Source: Topomyia yanbarensis (Eukaryota; Arthropoda; Insecta; Diptera; Culicidae). Taken from it: a stretch of 64,000 nucleotides of DNA. The notes below the pieces were generated by a model. It ran no database searches. It worked only from the letters and a program-made list of their open reading frames with translations, and had not been told where the DNA came from. The stretch is from NCBI RefSeq assembly GCF_030247195.1, contig NC_080672.1, positions 379,106,166 to 379,170,165 on the forward strand, written 5' to 3'. Position numbers and translations under genes: made by a program. Shown in pieces: positions 13,336 to 24,949 of the stretch (the stretch's first letter is position 1; every line of letters begins with the position of its first letter).

Positions 13336-13620
13336 TTAGTTATCTTAAAGACAACATTGAGCTAATGTTAATGTATCTAATTAAATATTATACATTTTTG
13401 TTTCAGGCAGAGGCAGATCCAGAATAAAATTTCCTAGTGGGCATGAACCTTTGATTTTGAAATAAACACATTACATGATACCAGGGAAATTTTTTGTCTG
13501 AAATGATTTTGAGTTTGAAACTACTGTGAAATTGAAACTAATTTAAAATTTCTTAACAAGTTGAAAATTTTCGGTTGGGTCCGGACCCTCCTTATGAATC
13601 CGCCGCTTCAGGGTTTCAGC
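13336..13620. repeat. Fragments of two dispersed repeats
   Basis: 13340-13405 resembles the tail near 22140-22190 (GATAACATTGAACTCATG followed by TAATTAAATA). 13520-13620 resembles 46990-47100: both read TTAACAAGTTGAAAA, TTTCGG, GGACC and ATCCGCCGCT. Confidence 0.6.
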
Positions 13621-15355
13621 GTCGACACACAACATTTTGCTCTGCAAAAGTGCTTAATATATGGGTATCCTTCAATTTAAGGTTGAGCACCATGAACATC
13701 GATTTTTTGGGACAGCCTACTGGATTGGCTTACCTTTTGTTATTCCTTATCGAAATAGCGAATGCAATGAAATCGCTGTCATCGTAGTAGGAACTTCATC
13801 CAAATTTATGAAAACTAAAAAAAAGCGAACCGAAATCATTCCAAATCATGGTGTGCTGTGTGCACTTCGAAACGCACCTCACCTCCGGGTTGCTCCCCGA
13901 AAATATACCCAACCTCAAAACATCTCGCTCGCTGTGTGGTTTATACACGCATGACTGACGCCGATCGTTCCCTTCCCGGCAAAGTTTCAATATCGCGCTT
14001 GTTCTGGATATCTGTTTTCGACGCACCGGTCAAAAACCTGAATGACTCAAACCCCGATACTTTGTAACCAGAGAGACGGACGTTTCTCTGCCCAGCGAAG
14101 CATGAATGATAATCATAAAACCTAAAAGCGAAAAAAAGAAAACAAACTGTCGAATACCTCATTATAATGATCATTTTATTCAAGCATCCGCGCGCGGACA
14201 TACCTTTACACATGAGCTCTCCGATCCATCCGATCCGCGCGTTGCTGTTGGATGTTGTAGGACTTCAGGATAAGTCAGTGCGGGAGGCAACTTTCGGTGT
14301 GGCAGTCAGTCGCTGTCACGAACCTGTCCTCACCTTGCAGCTCAACATTTCTCGCTCGCTTTATTGAACATCGTTTGTTTGGTGTCTCGGAGGAAAAGTG
14401 CACCACAAACGGTAGCCAAAATCGTATACATGTGTTAAAATTAACACCTGGGATGCATACGAAAACAGTGTACATGTTGCCCGGGTAAGGCAGCCGGATC
14501 GAAGCTGAAAGGCAACGGGTCGGGAATGGGGTAGAAGTTGAAAGTAATGAACAGATTTCATATCTTTTTCATGAATTAACCGCAGCGCAGACGGTCACAT
14601 ATATGCGGAGGGCAAAATATCTCGAAGTGTTCGGAATCTACGGCGTAAGGAAACAGCAACGATGTTCTGGTGTTGATGGAATCTGACAAGTGCAGCGATG
14701 CGTTTTGGCTACCGGTTGTAACCTAGATTGTGGAATAATGAGAATTCGAATGTGAGGATTTGTTTTGTATTTGAAGTTTAAGCAATCCATATGATCTGTT
14801 TGGTTTGAATTTTCAGCTCAGTTATGTTTGCGGTTAAGAACCATGAAAACAACTAGCTGTAAATTCTCGGATTATTTTTCAGCAGTTTGGATATCCATTA
14901 CTGGATGATCATTATTTTGAAAGTATTCGTTTTTGTTATGCTTTGCTTAAACTTTAGCTCTAGTTGGGATTATTTTTCAGCATACTGAATATCGATAACT
15001 ACTACTCTATGATCATTGTTTTGAAAGTATTAGGACACAGAACAGCATTGAATCGGCCGATACAAGTTGTGGTCGGAGGCTGATTCCCCTAGTATTTGGA
15101 TGACGTTGACACTAACTTTAATCGTATGGGCCAATATCACTTTCAAGATTTTTGGTTAAAATTCAATAAGCGTCTTTTGGTAGAATCTGGAAGATTTAGT
15201 TGATTTTTATTCTTACATGATAAATAATAAGTCAGAGCAAGTGAACAAAAAAGTGAAAACTTCAGTATCGAAAGCAATGTATCGTGGAGAGACGCGAGGT
15301 AGTAAGTCTTCTGCCCCGAAAAATCTTTCCTGGTGAATTCGAACATCCAACGGCT
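13621..15355. other. No recognised gene; less AT-rich, repeat-poor
   Basis: Nothing here is recognised. The part 13840-14540 is richer in G+C than its flanks and shows no TIRs or family repeats, which would fit conserved non-coding or untranslated sequence, but no motif establishes this. Confidence 0.4.
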
Positions 15356-15359
15356 TGAG

Positions 15360-16060
15360 TAGTTTGAGTCTAGTTGGTACTGTTTCGATTTCGCACGCAT
15401 TGGGCCTTGCTTCTCTCGTTAACTCGTCGACGAACCGGCACCAGCAACCACGTTTCTAAAGACGTGTTCTATTGATACCTTCCAGTACCCAGTCCTCCAA
15501 AAGGTCTCCAGCTTTATGCGTGTATAGGGCAGAGCATTCTTTGTCTGACCCACAGATTTGGAGTACGTCTTTGGGTTTTCGCACCGGGTACTCGTTTTGT
15601 CTGAGTTTTAATCGAGGAATCGAGATTCTAATCGGGTAATAACTTCTCCTCTTTCTCTGGAGAAAGTACCTGCGTCGATAATTTCAAATATTGAGGTAGA
15701 ATAACTCGTCCAATCCATGTTTCATGTGATGTCATACGAAACATTGACTGATTCCGATGTCCTTGAGCTGTTTGTGATTGAAGGTACGTTCGACAGATGG
15801 TCGCTACCGTGGGGATCAGGGATTACCTTCCATGTGCAATCTAAGTGTAGCGATATCGAGCAGGGGATATATCTAAAACGCTTTGGTGCGCTGGTGGGGT
15901 GTGAGTCCGCGTTATGTCTCCCGTGTTCAAAGTGGTCATATTGAAATATTCCGTTACATAATTTATGAATGGTTTCTAATAAAAGCGACCCCATGCCAAA
16001 CAATTAGAGTTAAAATTTCTTAAAACTAGTCGCGATGCAGGCTCTATGATGTCATGAAAG
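15360..16060 (-). pseudogene. Non-LTR retrotransposon fragment: endonuclease end and pre-RT linker
   Basis: Read on the minus strand, it contains pieces of an APE-type endonuclease and the linker before the reverse transcriptase of a Jockey/R1-like LINE. NFNSNCLAWGRF near 16010 matches the endonuclease DFN-x-H/W-G region. CTWKVIPDPHGSDHL (about 15838-15794) is the C-terminal SDH catalytic motif. NMDWTSYSTSIFEIID follows, then TQTKRVPGAKT and, in another frame, GSDKECSALYTHKAGD and RFVDELTREA. Stops and at least two frame changes break it, so it is dead. Reverse transcriptase motifs are not present, so the element is truncated or deleted after the linker. Confidence 0.72.
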
Positions 16061-16418
16061 TGTCAATACCCAACCTAAATTCTAGGTGAAATTTAGACGG
16101 AAGCTATGGTTTGAATGGAGAAATCTCAGACGAGTATTAAAATTGGAGCTCTATGTCAGACAACCCTCGATAGGAGACAAAAGAGAAAAGGGGTTTGTTT
16201 AAGATGGACACGTAGCATCTCTACGAAAGATCTATTAGAACAGTTCTTAAGGGAACGTATTAGTTCATCCTCGCATAGTTAATATGCGGAATATGTTGAG
16301 ATATCGTGCAGATTCTCCGCAAAGTATTAACGCTTTTCAGTAAAAATAATTTACACGCTTGTTGCCGTACTTTCCACAGCTTACCTAATTGCTACAATAA
16401 GTGACTGTATGAATTTGA

Positions 16419-16760
16419 TTGGTAGTGAGATGTTATTCCCATTCTCTGCGTTCAATACTGAATGAAAACGCCTGCGATCCACTATGTTCTGCAGTGCGGA
16501 AAGGGAGGTTCTCAAAAACCGCAGACCTAATTCTCCAGTTGCTCCTTGCAAGTCACACTCTCATCGTTGACTACAACATCTATCTCGACTTCCCGAACGG
16601 GCACATAGATAAGTTAGTTCCGCCAATATCATTTGCTTTCTTTGAACTAGTCTGTCAGATCCTAAATATCCCAAATAAATTTAAAAGCTTAGTTTTGTCT
16701 TGGGGCCATAAAAAGACCACAGCGATGCCGGTTGCATGTTCTGGATTTTGTCTAAGTTGA
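16419..16760 (+). pseudogene. Possible reverse-transcriptase-like fragment
   Basis: An open frame of 113 codons (from a TTG; no ATG start) reads KGRFSKTADLILQLLLA, then YNIYLDFPNGHIDKLVPPI and LNIPNKFKSLVLSW. This order resembles reverse transcriptase blocks 1-3 (F-x-KGRST, the catalytic LDFSKAFD block and the helix after it), but the catalytic block is disrupted. It is on the opposite strand to the LINE fragment to its left. The match is weak and could be chance. Confidence 0.35.
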
Positions 16761-18050
16761 GAAGTTTCTGCGCCTTAGGAGTCGATCCTGATTCGTTAGC
16801 CATTCAGCCATCTTATGAGGGAACCATTGAAACAGTCATCGGTAGGGGTCAGCACACGCGTAGACAGGGGAAAAATTATTAATCTTTTTAGAAAGATGAA
16901 AACATGCTTCTCATGTAACCAGCTTTTAATGACTCAGCCATCCGGCCTGCTTACTTTTCAATATCCACACGGTACAAGAGACATGAAATGAATGAAAACA
17001 TAATTGATCCACCACGAGTCGAATGTCTCCTACCAGGAGTGTCGCCGTGCCTCCACAAATGACGGAAACATTTTTGAACATTCGGTAGTTGTCTCTCACA
17101 CTGAACGAGTATCCCGATGAAATAGCACAAACTCGCCACATAACAAATTATAACCAGATGAATTTGATAGCGTCGTCGTGTGTACGCCTCGCAAGCTCAT
17201 ATAGTCGTACCCCCATTTTTCCGTCGTGATTCGAACGCGGTCACACTCAATCACATGTTTTTAATTTTTTTTATCGAGAACGAGTAGATAAAATGGATTG
17301 CATTTTACAAAACACACATCAGTCTCCACAGTATTTCAATAAATGTAGAAATAAGAACTCGATTTTTTTAGGAAAACAAAACTCCTATGTCCCACAGTCG
17401 GGCAGAATCCAACTTCGGATGCTCAAAACCTTTAGCGCCCTGGATATGTATCCTGAAGGATTAGTGTCTTCAGAAAAGTAGGTTGAATGGAAATGAACAT
17501 TATTTTAACAACTTTGGTTTTGATCCAGATAATTAGAAACTGATCTAGATCAATTCTATCTTTGGATAGTGGCGTCCTATAAAAAAAATCCGGCTGATTT
17601 GTTTTGATATTTTTAATATATGTATCAAAGACGCTACTATTTTATAATCTATTTAGAAGGGGCGATAAGTCATTTAAAAAAAATACTCTAGAAAATGGGT
17701 TTTAATATATGTTTATGAAAAAATACCTGGAATTTTTTTTATTCCCAGATCTTCGAAACTATTCAATAATAAATGGGTTCCAAAAAGTGATAAATGATAT
17801 CATAACATTTACAGGGTGTTTCCATCATAAATATTAAAAAATATGTACCGTAAAATTTTAAATAACCCACGTAGCGGACGATGGCGGCAGCTGTAATTAT
17901 ATATGACTGGTAGCGACCTTGAACTATATAACAATGAAAAGAAAAAAAATGGGCGAGGTGGGTCTTTCTGGCTGACTACCACTTTGCGAATTGCCGACTC
18001 CAACTGAATGTCGCTTGGACGGAAGACAATTAGAGTCAATTGAACGGATA
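16761..18050. other. No recognised feature
   Basis: TACAGGGTGTTTCC at 17813 looks like a Tc1/mariner end, but no partner was found. Nothing else supported. Confidence 0.4.
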
Positions 18051-18525
18051 CCATTTGTCCGAATGTGCCATTTGCCGGAAGGTGCCATTTGGCCGAATGC
18101 GCCATTTGCCGGAAGGTGCCATTTGGCCGAATGTGCCATTTGACCGAATATGCCCTTTGACCTAATGTGCCCTTTGACCTAATGCGCCACTTGACCTAAT
18201 GTGACACTTGACCTAATGTGACACTTGGCCTAATGTGACACTTGACCGAATGTTCCACTTGACCGAATGTGCCACTTGACCGAATTTGCCACTTGACCGA
18301 ATGTGCCACTTGACCGAATGTGTCGCTTGACCGAATGTGCCACTTGACCGAATGTGCCACTTGACCGAATGTGCCATTTGACCGAATGGGCCACGTGACC
18401 GAATGTGCCATTTGACCGAATGTGCCATTTGACCGAATGTGTCATTTGACCGAATGTGCCACTTGACCGAATGTAACATTTGACCGAAATAGGCCATTTG
18501 GTCAAATGTGCCGTTTGGCCGAATA
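18051..18525. repeat. 17-bp minisatellite, about 28 copies
   Basis: The consensus unit is CCACTTGACCGAATGTG. Variants grade along the array: GCCGGAAGG and TTGGCC forms at the left, TTGACCTAATG in the middle left, TTGACCGAATG across the centre. Because 17 is not a multiple of three, all minus-strand frames stay open and give repetitive proteins (HSVKWHIRSSGTFGQ), which are not genes. Confidence 0.93.
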
Positions 18526-18729
18526 TTTTGGAGTCGAATGCTGTTTTAACGGAGGCGTTGACCATTGACTGAATAATCCGGATAGAGAAATATATAAAAA
18601 TGAGTAATGAAATAGAAAAATAAGTATCGCGGGTGGAAAAGTTGAATTTGAACGTTACGTGTTTCACTCGTAACTAACATCAACAAGTTTGACGATATAG
18701 CCAAGCTAGCACTAAATTGGTGGCAGTTA
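18526..18729. other. Spacer
   Basis: Short stretch between the minisatellite and the mariner; nothing seen. Confidence 0.5.
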
Positions 18730-18852
18730 TACAGGGTGCGCCAGCTGGATGTATCCTTTTGCAACATTGAAAAACTCCGCCATTATCCAGCCGATTTTCA
18801 CAAGTAAGCAAGTTTTTTTAGAATATTTTTTGCCATTTATTATAAACCAGGT

Positions 18853-20961
18853 TTAGAATACAACGTCGATTACATGACCACCTCCATTTGATACACAAAA
18901 AGCAGCTCTTTTGCGGGCATTTTGCATGATATTGGACAGCCTTGCGTGCTTAATCGCAGCAATTTTAGCTCGTTTATTAGCTTTGAATTCGTCAAGGTTC
19001 TTAGGTTTGTTAGAATAAACTTTACTTTTCAAGTAACCCCACAAAAAAAACTACAAGGGGTATCCCTATGCGGTTGCACGAGCTGTAGACGTAGGACTAT
19101 ACTACTTAATGCAAAATATTTATTTTCTTAGTTCATTTATAGTAATAATAAATAAAACATATTTCTTACGTATGGTTTAATCACAACCAATCAACTTCGA
19201 ATGTTACGTATTGAACCAAACCTTCTTGGTTATCAGGTCATTTCATTTGTAGTAGGTGATCGAATCCGATTAAACTTATTTAAGAAGATCTGAAGAAAGA
19301 AGACAGAAAACTGTGACCGAACTAATATCTGGAGCTAAATCTTTATAGCATAAGATTAGCTTGTAAAAACTTTTCGATTGTGTGTGGTAAAAACCCGGAC
19401 CAGTGAAGAAAAATCAAATTTTAGGCAATATAATCACATTTCATGTTTAGACCAAGCTTTCTAGTTATATTTTGCCATTATCGTAATTTTCCTAAAGTAC
19501 GCATACGAATGTAGTGGTCTTAATCATATATCGAAATAAGAATCTAAAATAATTTTATATATGGATTAAGATGCGTCTTTGCAACAGTTTTTCAAGTGGC
19601 AGTGTATTCATTCATGCATAGGCTTTGTAGCATGCACCTATTAGTAGGATCAAAATACTATAGGCTGAGTGGAAATAAATCACGTGAAAGGGAAATGAAT
19701 CAATGAATTGATCGGACATAAATAATAAACTTTCGTTGTGCAATTGAGTAACAAATTAGATCTACCTACCTACACTTTCGCCTCAAACATTGAACCCAAG
19801 CGCACAAAGCAAAATGAATCAACGCTGCTGATGATAGGTAGAGCGAAAGAGACAACTATGTTAACCGTGTTTGCAAATGGAGCTCGCATGTACAAACGAT
19901 TTTGTGTACGAATAACTATACATAAAAGTGTGTTAGTTACGAGCACAACACAAATAAAGCATAGCATTCGAACAGACTAGCTCAGTCGCGTGTAGCGTAC
20001 CTTCACAAGCAGTGTAACGAACTTCTAACTCAGCTACACTGGCTGTGAAAACACACAGCGCAGTGATCTGCTCCGCTTGCTGTTCAATAGGCAATTGAGC
20101 GTTTCGGCGAAATCCGTCCGTTTAAATAGTCGATGATGACGTCATTCATAGAAGCGTAGCGCGCTAGGTACACAAATCTGTCGTACTGGACTAGGGAAGC
20201 GCTATCTTCTGTGTGTAAATGCGCGATATGTTGACTAGGTTGTTCATTATTTAAATTTTTAATGACATGATATCAAAAATCTTTGGGTTTATCTATTGGA
20301 ATCTATTCTTAGAAGTATTTCGGGGCGATATGCGCAAAAAAATTGAAAATTTATCGTGAGATGGCTGAATTATATGCGTTTAAAATTGGACCACTTTTCG
20401 TTACATACCATTTTTGTAGAATTTGAAATTTGCACCCCTATATCGACAACAAAGACGTAGTCCTACGTCAAAAAGTCTGGTACCGTTAAATCCGGAGAAT
20501 GAGGAGACCACTCCAAATCACCATTTTTAAGACAACGCGTCCTGGAAATTTGCTCTGTAAGGACTTGATTGTAGCGGCAGCGATGTGGCAAGATGCCCTG
20601 TCTAGTTGAAAATAGAAGTTTTTCAGAATTTTTTCTGCATTTGTGGACAGACAAAGTGCGCCAAAATCCAACGGTAGAGTGCGCTGTCGATGGTCTCTCC
20701 CTCTTTGAAAAAATAAGAACCGATTATTGTTTTGGAGTACACTCCAGTTACTTTCTGGTCGTGCAGTGGTGTTTGATGTATAACGTGCGGGTTCTGTGTC
20801 CCCCAAATTCAAAATTTTTATTTATTTACTTTGCTTGAAAGGGTGAAGTGAACTTCGTCCGTCATTAAAATTTTGTCCCAAAAATCATGCAGTTTTCACT
20901 ATTGAACGATCGTTTTCAATGCTACGATTTCAGTGCGTTCTTTTGGTGTAAATCGATTCAT
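18853..20961 (-). pseudogene. Mariner transposase (DD41D/rosa-like), interrupted and deleted
   Basis: On the minus strand MNRFTPKERTEIVALK (from 20961) looks like the N-terminal DNA-binding start. It is followed directly by WDKILMTDEVHF with the first catalytic Asp (near 20860), so roughly 100 codons between are missing. Then come GSYFFKEGETI, the second Asp in LDRASCHIAAATI, and, after a frame change, GDLEWSPHSPDLTVPDF with the third Asp (about 20475). The protein is then cut by the 1.4-kb insertion and resumes at 19050 as FFLWGYLKSKVYSNKPK. About 41 residues separate the second and third Asp, which fits the DD41D clade. Frameshifts, deletion and insertion make it non-functional. Confidence 0.82.
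19051..20469. mobile_element. Inserted 1.4-kb repeat, second copy at 58.6 kb
   Basis: It lies between the codons for PDF and FFLWG of the transposase. Left of it are eight A's and right of it five; the expected uninterrupted codons need eight, so a five-base AAAAA target duplication is likely. Its left part starts CTACAAGGGGTATCCC and its right end is GACGTAGTCCTACGTC. The segment 19195-20340 is paralogous to 58610-59720, for example TTCTTGGTTATCAGGTCATT and GAAGCGTAGCGCGC. No protein is recognised; a non-autonomous element or part of an LTR element are options. Confidence 0.7.
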
Positions 20962-21116
20962 AGCTAAAATGGCACTAAATGACGTTTCAGAATTGTTTTG
21001 CCTTTCTCATATAAAGAAAGGCTATGCAATCACTGTAAAAATCGACTTTTTAACCGAGGCCCGGAGGGCCGAGTGTCATACACCATTCGCTTCAGTTCGT
21101 CGAGATCGGCAAATGT

Positions 21117-21178
21117 CTGTGTGTGTGTATGTATGTGTGTGTGTGTGTGTATGTGTGTGTGTGTATGTGTGTGTGTGT
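21117..21178. repeat. TG-rich microsatellite
   Basis: TGTG/TATG alternation inside the head of the dispersed repeat. Confidence 0.9.
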
Positions 21179-22308
21179 CATTTAAACTCACACAATTTTC
21201 TCAGAGATGGCTGAACCGATTTTCGCAAACTTAGTTTCATCTGAAAGGTATAAGCTGCTATTGAATTTTTAGTTGATCCGACTTCCGGTTCCGGAGTTAC
21301 GGGTTGAAGAGTGCGGTCACACAGCAAATTCCCATATAAACTGGTACCACCATGATGTTCAAATGATGTAAAACATATTAAAATTGATGTAACATTACTC
21401 TAGTTTGCGGGTCTGGATCACTAATGATCAATCAAAGCAGCTTTGACCACATTGGCCACCCATGACGGTTCATGACGCCCCCGGGGAACCCGCCAAGTTC
21501 CTAAGCTAATATCACACCCATTCCCCAACGAATTCTCTACCGATTTTTACAAACTTGATTTCAAATGAAAGATACAGTAATACCATTGACTGCTGCTGAA
21601 TTTCATTCTGTTCTGACTCTTGCTTCCGGAGTTACAGGGGTGTTAGTAAGGATACACTGGAATTTCCCATATAAATCGGTGCAATCGTAATACCTCAGAG
21701 GCTAAAAACTATTGAAATGGTCACCAAATTACTTCTAATCGCAGATCTAGATCACTGATTGCCAATCAAACATTCTTTGAATATATTGTCCACTATCGAC
21801 GATTCCGGAAGTCCGGAATTCCGGGCATATTCCACAAATAAAGTCACATCGGTTCTTCGGTGATGACTGAACCGATTTTCTCAAACCAAGTCTCAAATGG
21901 AAGGCAAAATATCCAGTTGAGTATTGCATCAGAGCCCCTACCCCCCCCCTTGCCCTTACATCTCCCTCCTTCATCACTACCGTCCCCTTGGACCACCCTC
22001 ACGCCCGCATTTCCTTCATCCACCCCGTATACCGAAATAAGATGAAGGATTTCTGACGCATCCTCCACTCTCACTCTACTAACCCCCCATTCCCTCCACT
22101 TTCAAACCCATTCCACCAACATTTCAAAATATAATTACATGAAGATAACATTGAACTCATGCTGATTACGGTAATTAAATACTATTCTTTTGCCTTTCTC
22201 ATATAGAAAGGTTGTGCAATTGCTCCAAAAACCGACTTCCTAACCGAAGCCCGGAGGGCCGAGTCTCATATAACATTCGACTCAGTTCGCCGAGATCGCA
22301 AAATATCT

Positions 22309-22357
22309 GTGTGTATGTATGTGTGTTTGTATGTGCGTATGTATGTATGTATGTATG

Positions 22358-22391
<34 letters not shown>

Positions 22392-22416
22392 TGTATGTAT
22401 GTATGTATGTGTGTAT
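22309..22416. repeat. (GTAT)n microsatellite
   Basis: A long ATGT/GTAT run in the second head of the dispersed repeat; a shorter TG/TATG tract is at 22915-22978 in the third. Confidence 0.92.
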
Positions 22417-24274
22417 GTGCGGATTTGTTAACAAAATGTCCACATCGGTTTCTCGGAGACGGCTGAACCGATTTTTAGAAACTAAGATTCAAATGAAAGG
22501 TATACTATTCTCATAGGTTGCTATTGAATTTCATTTTCAACCGACATCTTGTTCCGGATTACGAGTTGAAGAGTATGGTTATAAAACAAAATTTGTTGAT
22601 TTGTCCACATCGGTTTCTCGGAATTTTCTGAACCGATTTTGACAAACTTGATTTTAAATGGAAGGTCCATCAGCTGCTGTTGAATTTTGTGTGGATCCGA
22701 GTTCTGGTTCCTGAATTACAGGATGATACGTACGATCACGCAGCAAATCTCGATTCTAACGAATTCTGCGATGAATGTAAAAAGGTGAAATTTTTGCCTT
22801 TCTCAATAGAAAGGTATTGCAATTGTTCTGAAATCCGATTTTTTAACGGAGGCCCGGAGGGCCGAGTGACATATACCATTCGATTCAGTTCGTCGAGTTC
22901 GGCAAATGTCTGAGCGTGTGTATGTATGTGTGTATGTATGTATGTGTGTGTATGTGCGTCTGTGTGTGTGTATGTGACCAAAAATGTCACTCATTTTTCT
23001 CAGAGCTGGCTGAACCGATTTTGACAAACTTAGTCTCAAATGAAAGATACAACGTTCCCATAGGCTGCTATTGAATTTCTAATGGATCCGGAATTACAGG
23101 GTGGTGAGCACGATCACGCAGAAAATGTCGATTTTAATAAATTCTGCAATGAATGTATAAAGGTGAAAATTTTTCCAAAATATGACCACAACTGCTTCGA
23201 TTTGTAGTATTAGGTCACTAACATCCATTCAAAGTCTTTTTGGCCCCATTGGCCACCATCATCGGTTCTGGAAGCCCCGGCGGAAGTATCCAAAATCAGA
23301 ATAACAGTCACATCGGTTTCTCGGAGATGGCTAGACCGATTCAACCAAACTTAGTCTCAAATGAAAGGTGTTGCGCCTTCGTAAATGGTTATTTAATTTC
23401 ATCCCGATCTGACTTCCGGTTCCGGAGTTACAGGTTGTGGCGTGCGATCACATAGCAAATTGCGATTCAAACCAATACTCCGATGAAAGCAAAAAAGGTA
23501 AAAATTTCGCTAAAATGTCTCTCAAACAACTTAAATTTGCTGTTCTAGATCATCGACGGCCAACCAAACCTTCGTTGACTACATTGACCACCATAGACGG
23601 TTCCGGAAATGCCCGGGAAAAGCGGCCATCTTCCAAAATTGACGTACTCACATCAGTTTCCCGGAAATGGTTGGGCCGATTTTCACAAACACTGTCCCAA
23701 ATGATAGCTATAGTATCCCCACAGATGTCTATAAAATTTCGTACGGATCGCTTGGATGCGTCCGGAAATATGGACTAATCCATCCGGTCACATATGAAAT
23801 TCCCATGTAAGCCGGAACTAAATTTTTTTTCAAAGGGGAGACCCCATGAAATTTCAGAAATCAAATTCGTTTTTGATGCCAAACATCTTTAAAATGCATG
23901 AAACGTCGAGATTTTATGTTATCTCGAAAAATTTTTTTTATGAAAATCGACTTTTTGGGACTGTCGATTTCGCACCTTTTTTCAATTTAATATTAATGTA
24001 GCTGTTTTTTCTTTTACAAAATTTTAGAACTCGAATAGTGATTTTTTCTTGTATATTTGTCATGTCATGTATAATAATAAAATGTAATATATTCATTTGA
24101 AAGCTTTTAATGAATATAAACAACGCAAACATTCACGTGTTCATGATTGAGAAAGGCACAATTGCACCGCTAGGTGGATTAAAATAGGTTTTTATCTATA
24201 AAAATCGTCTGGAAAATGGCGAAGTTGTTCAATCTTGAAATAGGATACATCCAGATGGCGCATCCTGTATACTA

Positions 24275-24788
24275 AATCCAAAGAGGTTACACAACGTAGG
24301 TGTATCCCTAAAGCAACCAAGAATCCAATAACCCAGCGACTCTCAACCATTTTCTTATCACGGACCCCTTCGAAATCACCCTGGGTTGTTGCCGACCCCA
24401 TCGATTTTTATACCTATTCATTTCTATTATATTCAACACGAATCAATGCGTTAGCATAACTTAGTCGTTGTACTTTTATGTTTTTACATTATGTAAAAAC
24501 TAAGATAATAACACAAAGTAACTGCGGACGGGACGGTCTTGTGGGTGTAGCATGATGTTGCGTGTTGACAACCTTTTTCTTGACGGTAATATATTAGCTG
24601 TGTTATTGTGTTATCCATCACAACTTGGGAGTTAACCTATTTACCTTCTCTCGCGTCGTCGTTCATGTTCATGGCTTGACCGGTACAGCTTTCATGATGT
24701 TCGAAGTCGGAATTTCTTATTTAATTCTTGCTCTTGCGGGTCACTGTTGTAAATTCGTGTTAATCCCTCCCTTTTATCGTTATCCACA
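24275..24788. other. No recognised feature
   Basis: Spacer between two mariner-type elements; nothing supported. Confidence 0.45.
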
Positions 24789-24949
24789 TAAAGGGTGTCT
24801 CACATCAAATTACATCACGGAAAATACGCCATAGAAAATTACCTAATGAGCCGATCCTATTCAAACTTTCAGACAATAAAATATAACTTATTAGAAAAAT
24901 TTTGGCTTATTTATTTCATTCAACTTCAATGCCATAACCGTACGCTTGC

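Larger units (their letters stand above)
20998..24197 (+). repeat. Modular dispersed repeat family, about eight 300-bp modules
   Basis: It starts TTTGCCTTTCTCATAT and ends GAGAAAGGCACAATTGCACC then GCTAGGTGGATTAAAA. GCCTTTCTC/GAGAAAGGC gives a short inverted terminal pair. Three heads (20998, 22190, 22795) carry GCCCGGAGGGCCGAGTGTCA and a TG-rich microsatellite. Modules repeat GGCTGAACCGATTTTCACAA, CAAATGAAAGGTATA, CTTCCGGTTCCGGAGTTAC and CACACAGCAAATTCCC; anchors fall near 21214, 21536, 21866, 22465, 22630, 23012, 23332 and 23668. A C-rich segment occupies 21935-22130. Its protein-like frames are microsatellite artefacts. Confidence 0.85.
18732..24267 (-). mobile_element. DD41D-type mariner element, split by two later insertions
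   Basis: The ends form long inverted repeats: CAGGGTGCGCCAGCTGGATG at 18732 and, in reverse from 24267, CAGGATGCGCCATCTGGATG, continuing through TATCC and CGCCATT. TA flanks both (18730-18731, 24268-24269), the Tc1/mariner target. Inside are transposase remains on the minus strand (18853-20961). A 1.4-kb element sits at 19051-20469 and 3.2 kb of another repeat family at about 20998-24197. Without these the element is only about 0.9 kb, so it also lost internal sequence. Confidence 0.85.

Noticed and set aside
17813..17840. TACAGGGTGTTTCC as a mariner end
   Set aside because: No inverted partner found at a reasonable distance; likewise TATAGGGTGTCTC at 35036.
18196..18667. Minus-strand frames with HSVKWHIRSSGTFGQ repeats
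   Set aside because: A 17-bp unit without stops opens every frame; no start context or conservation beyond the array.
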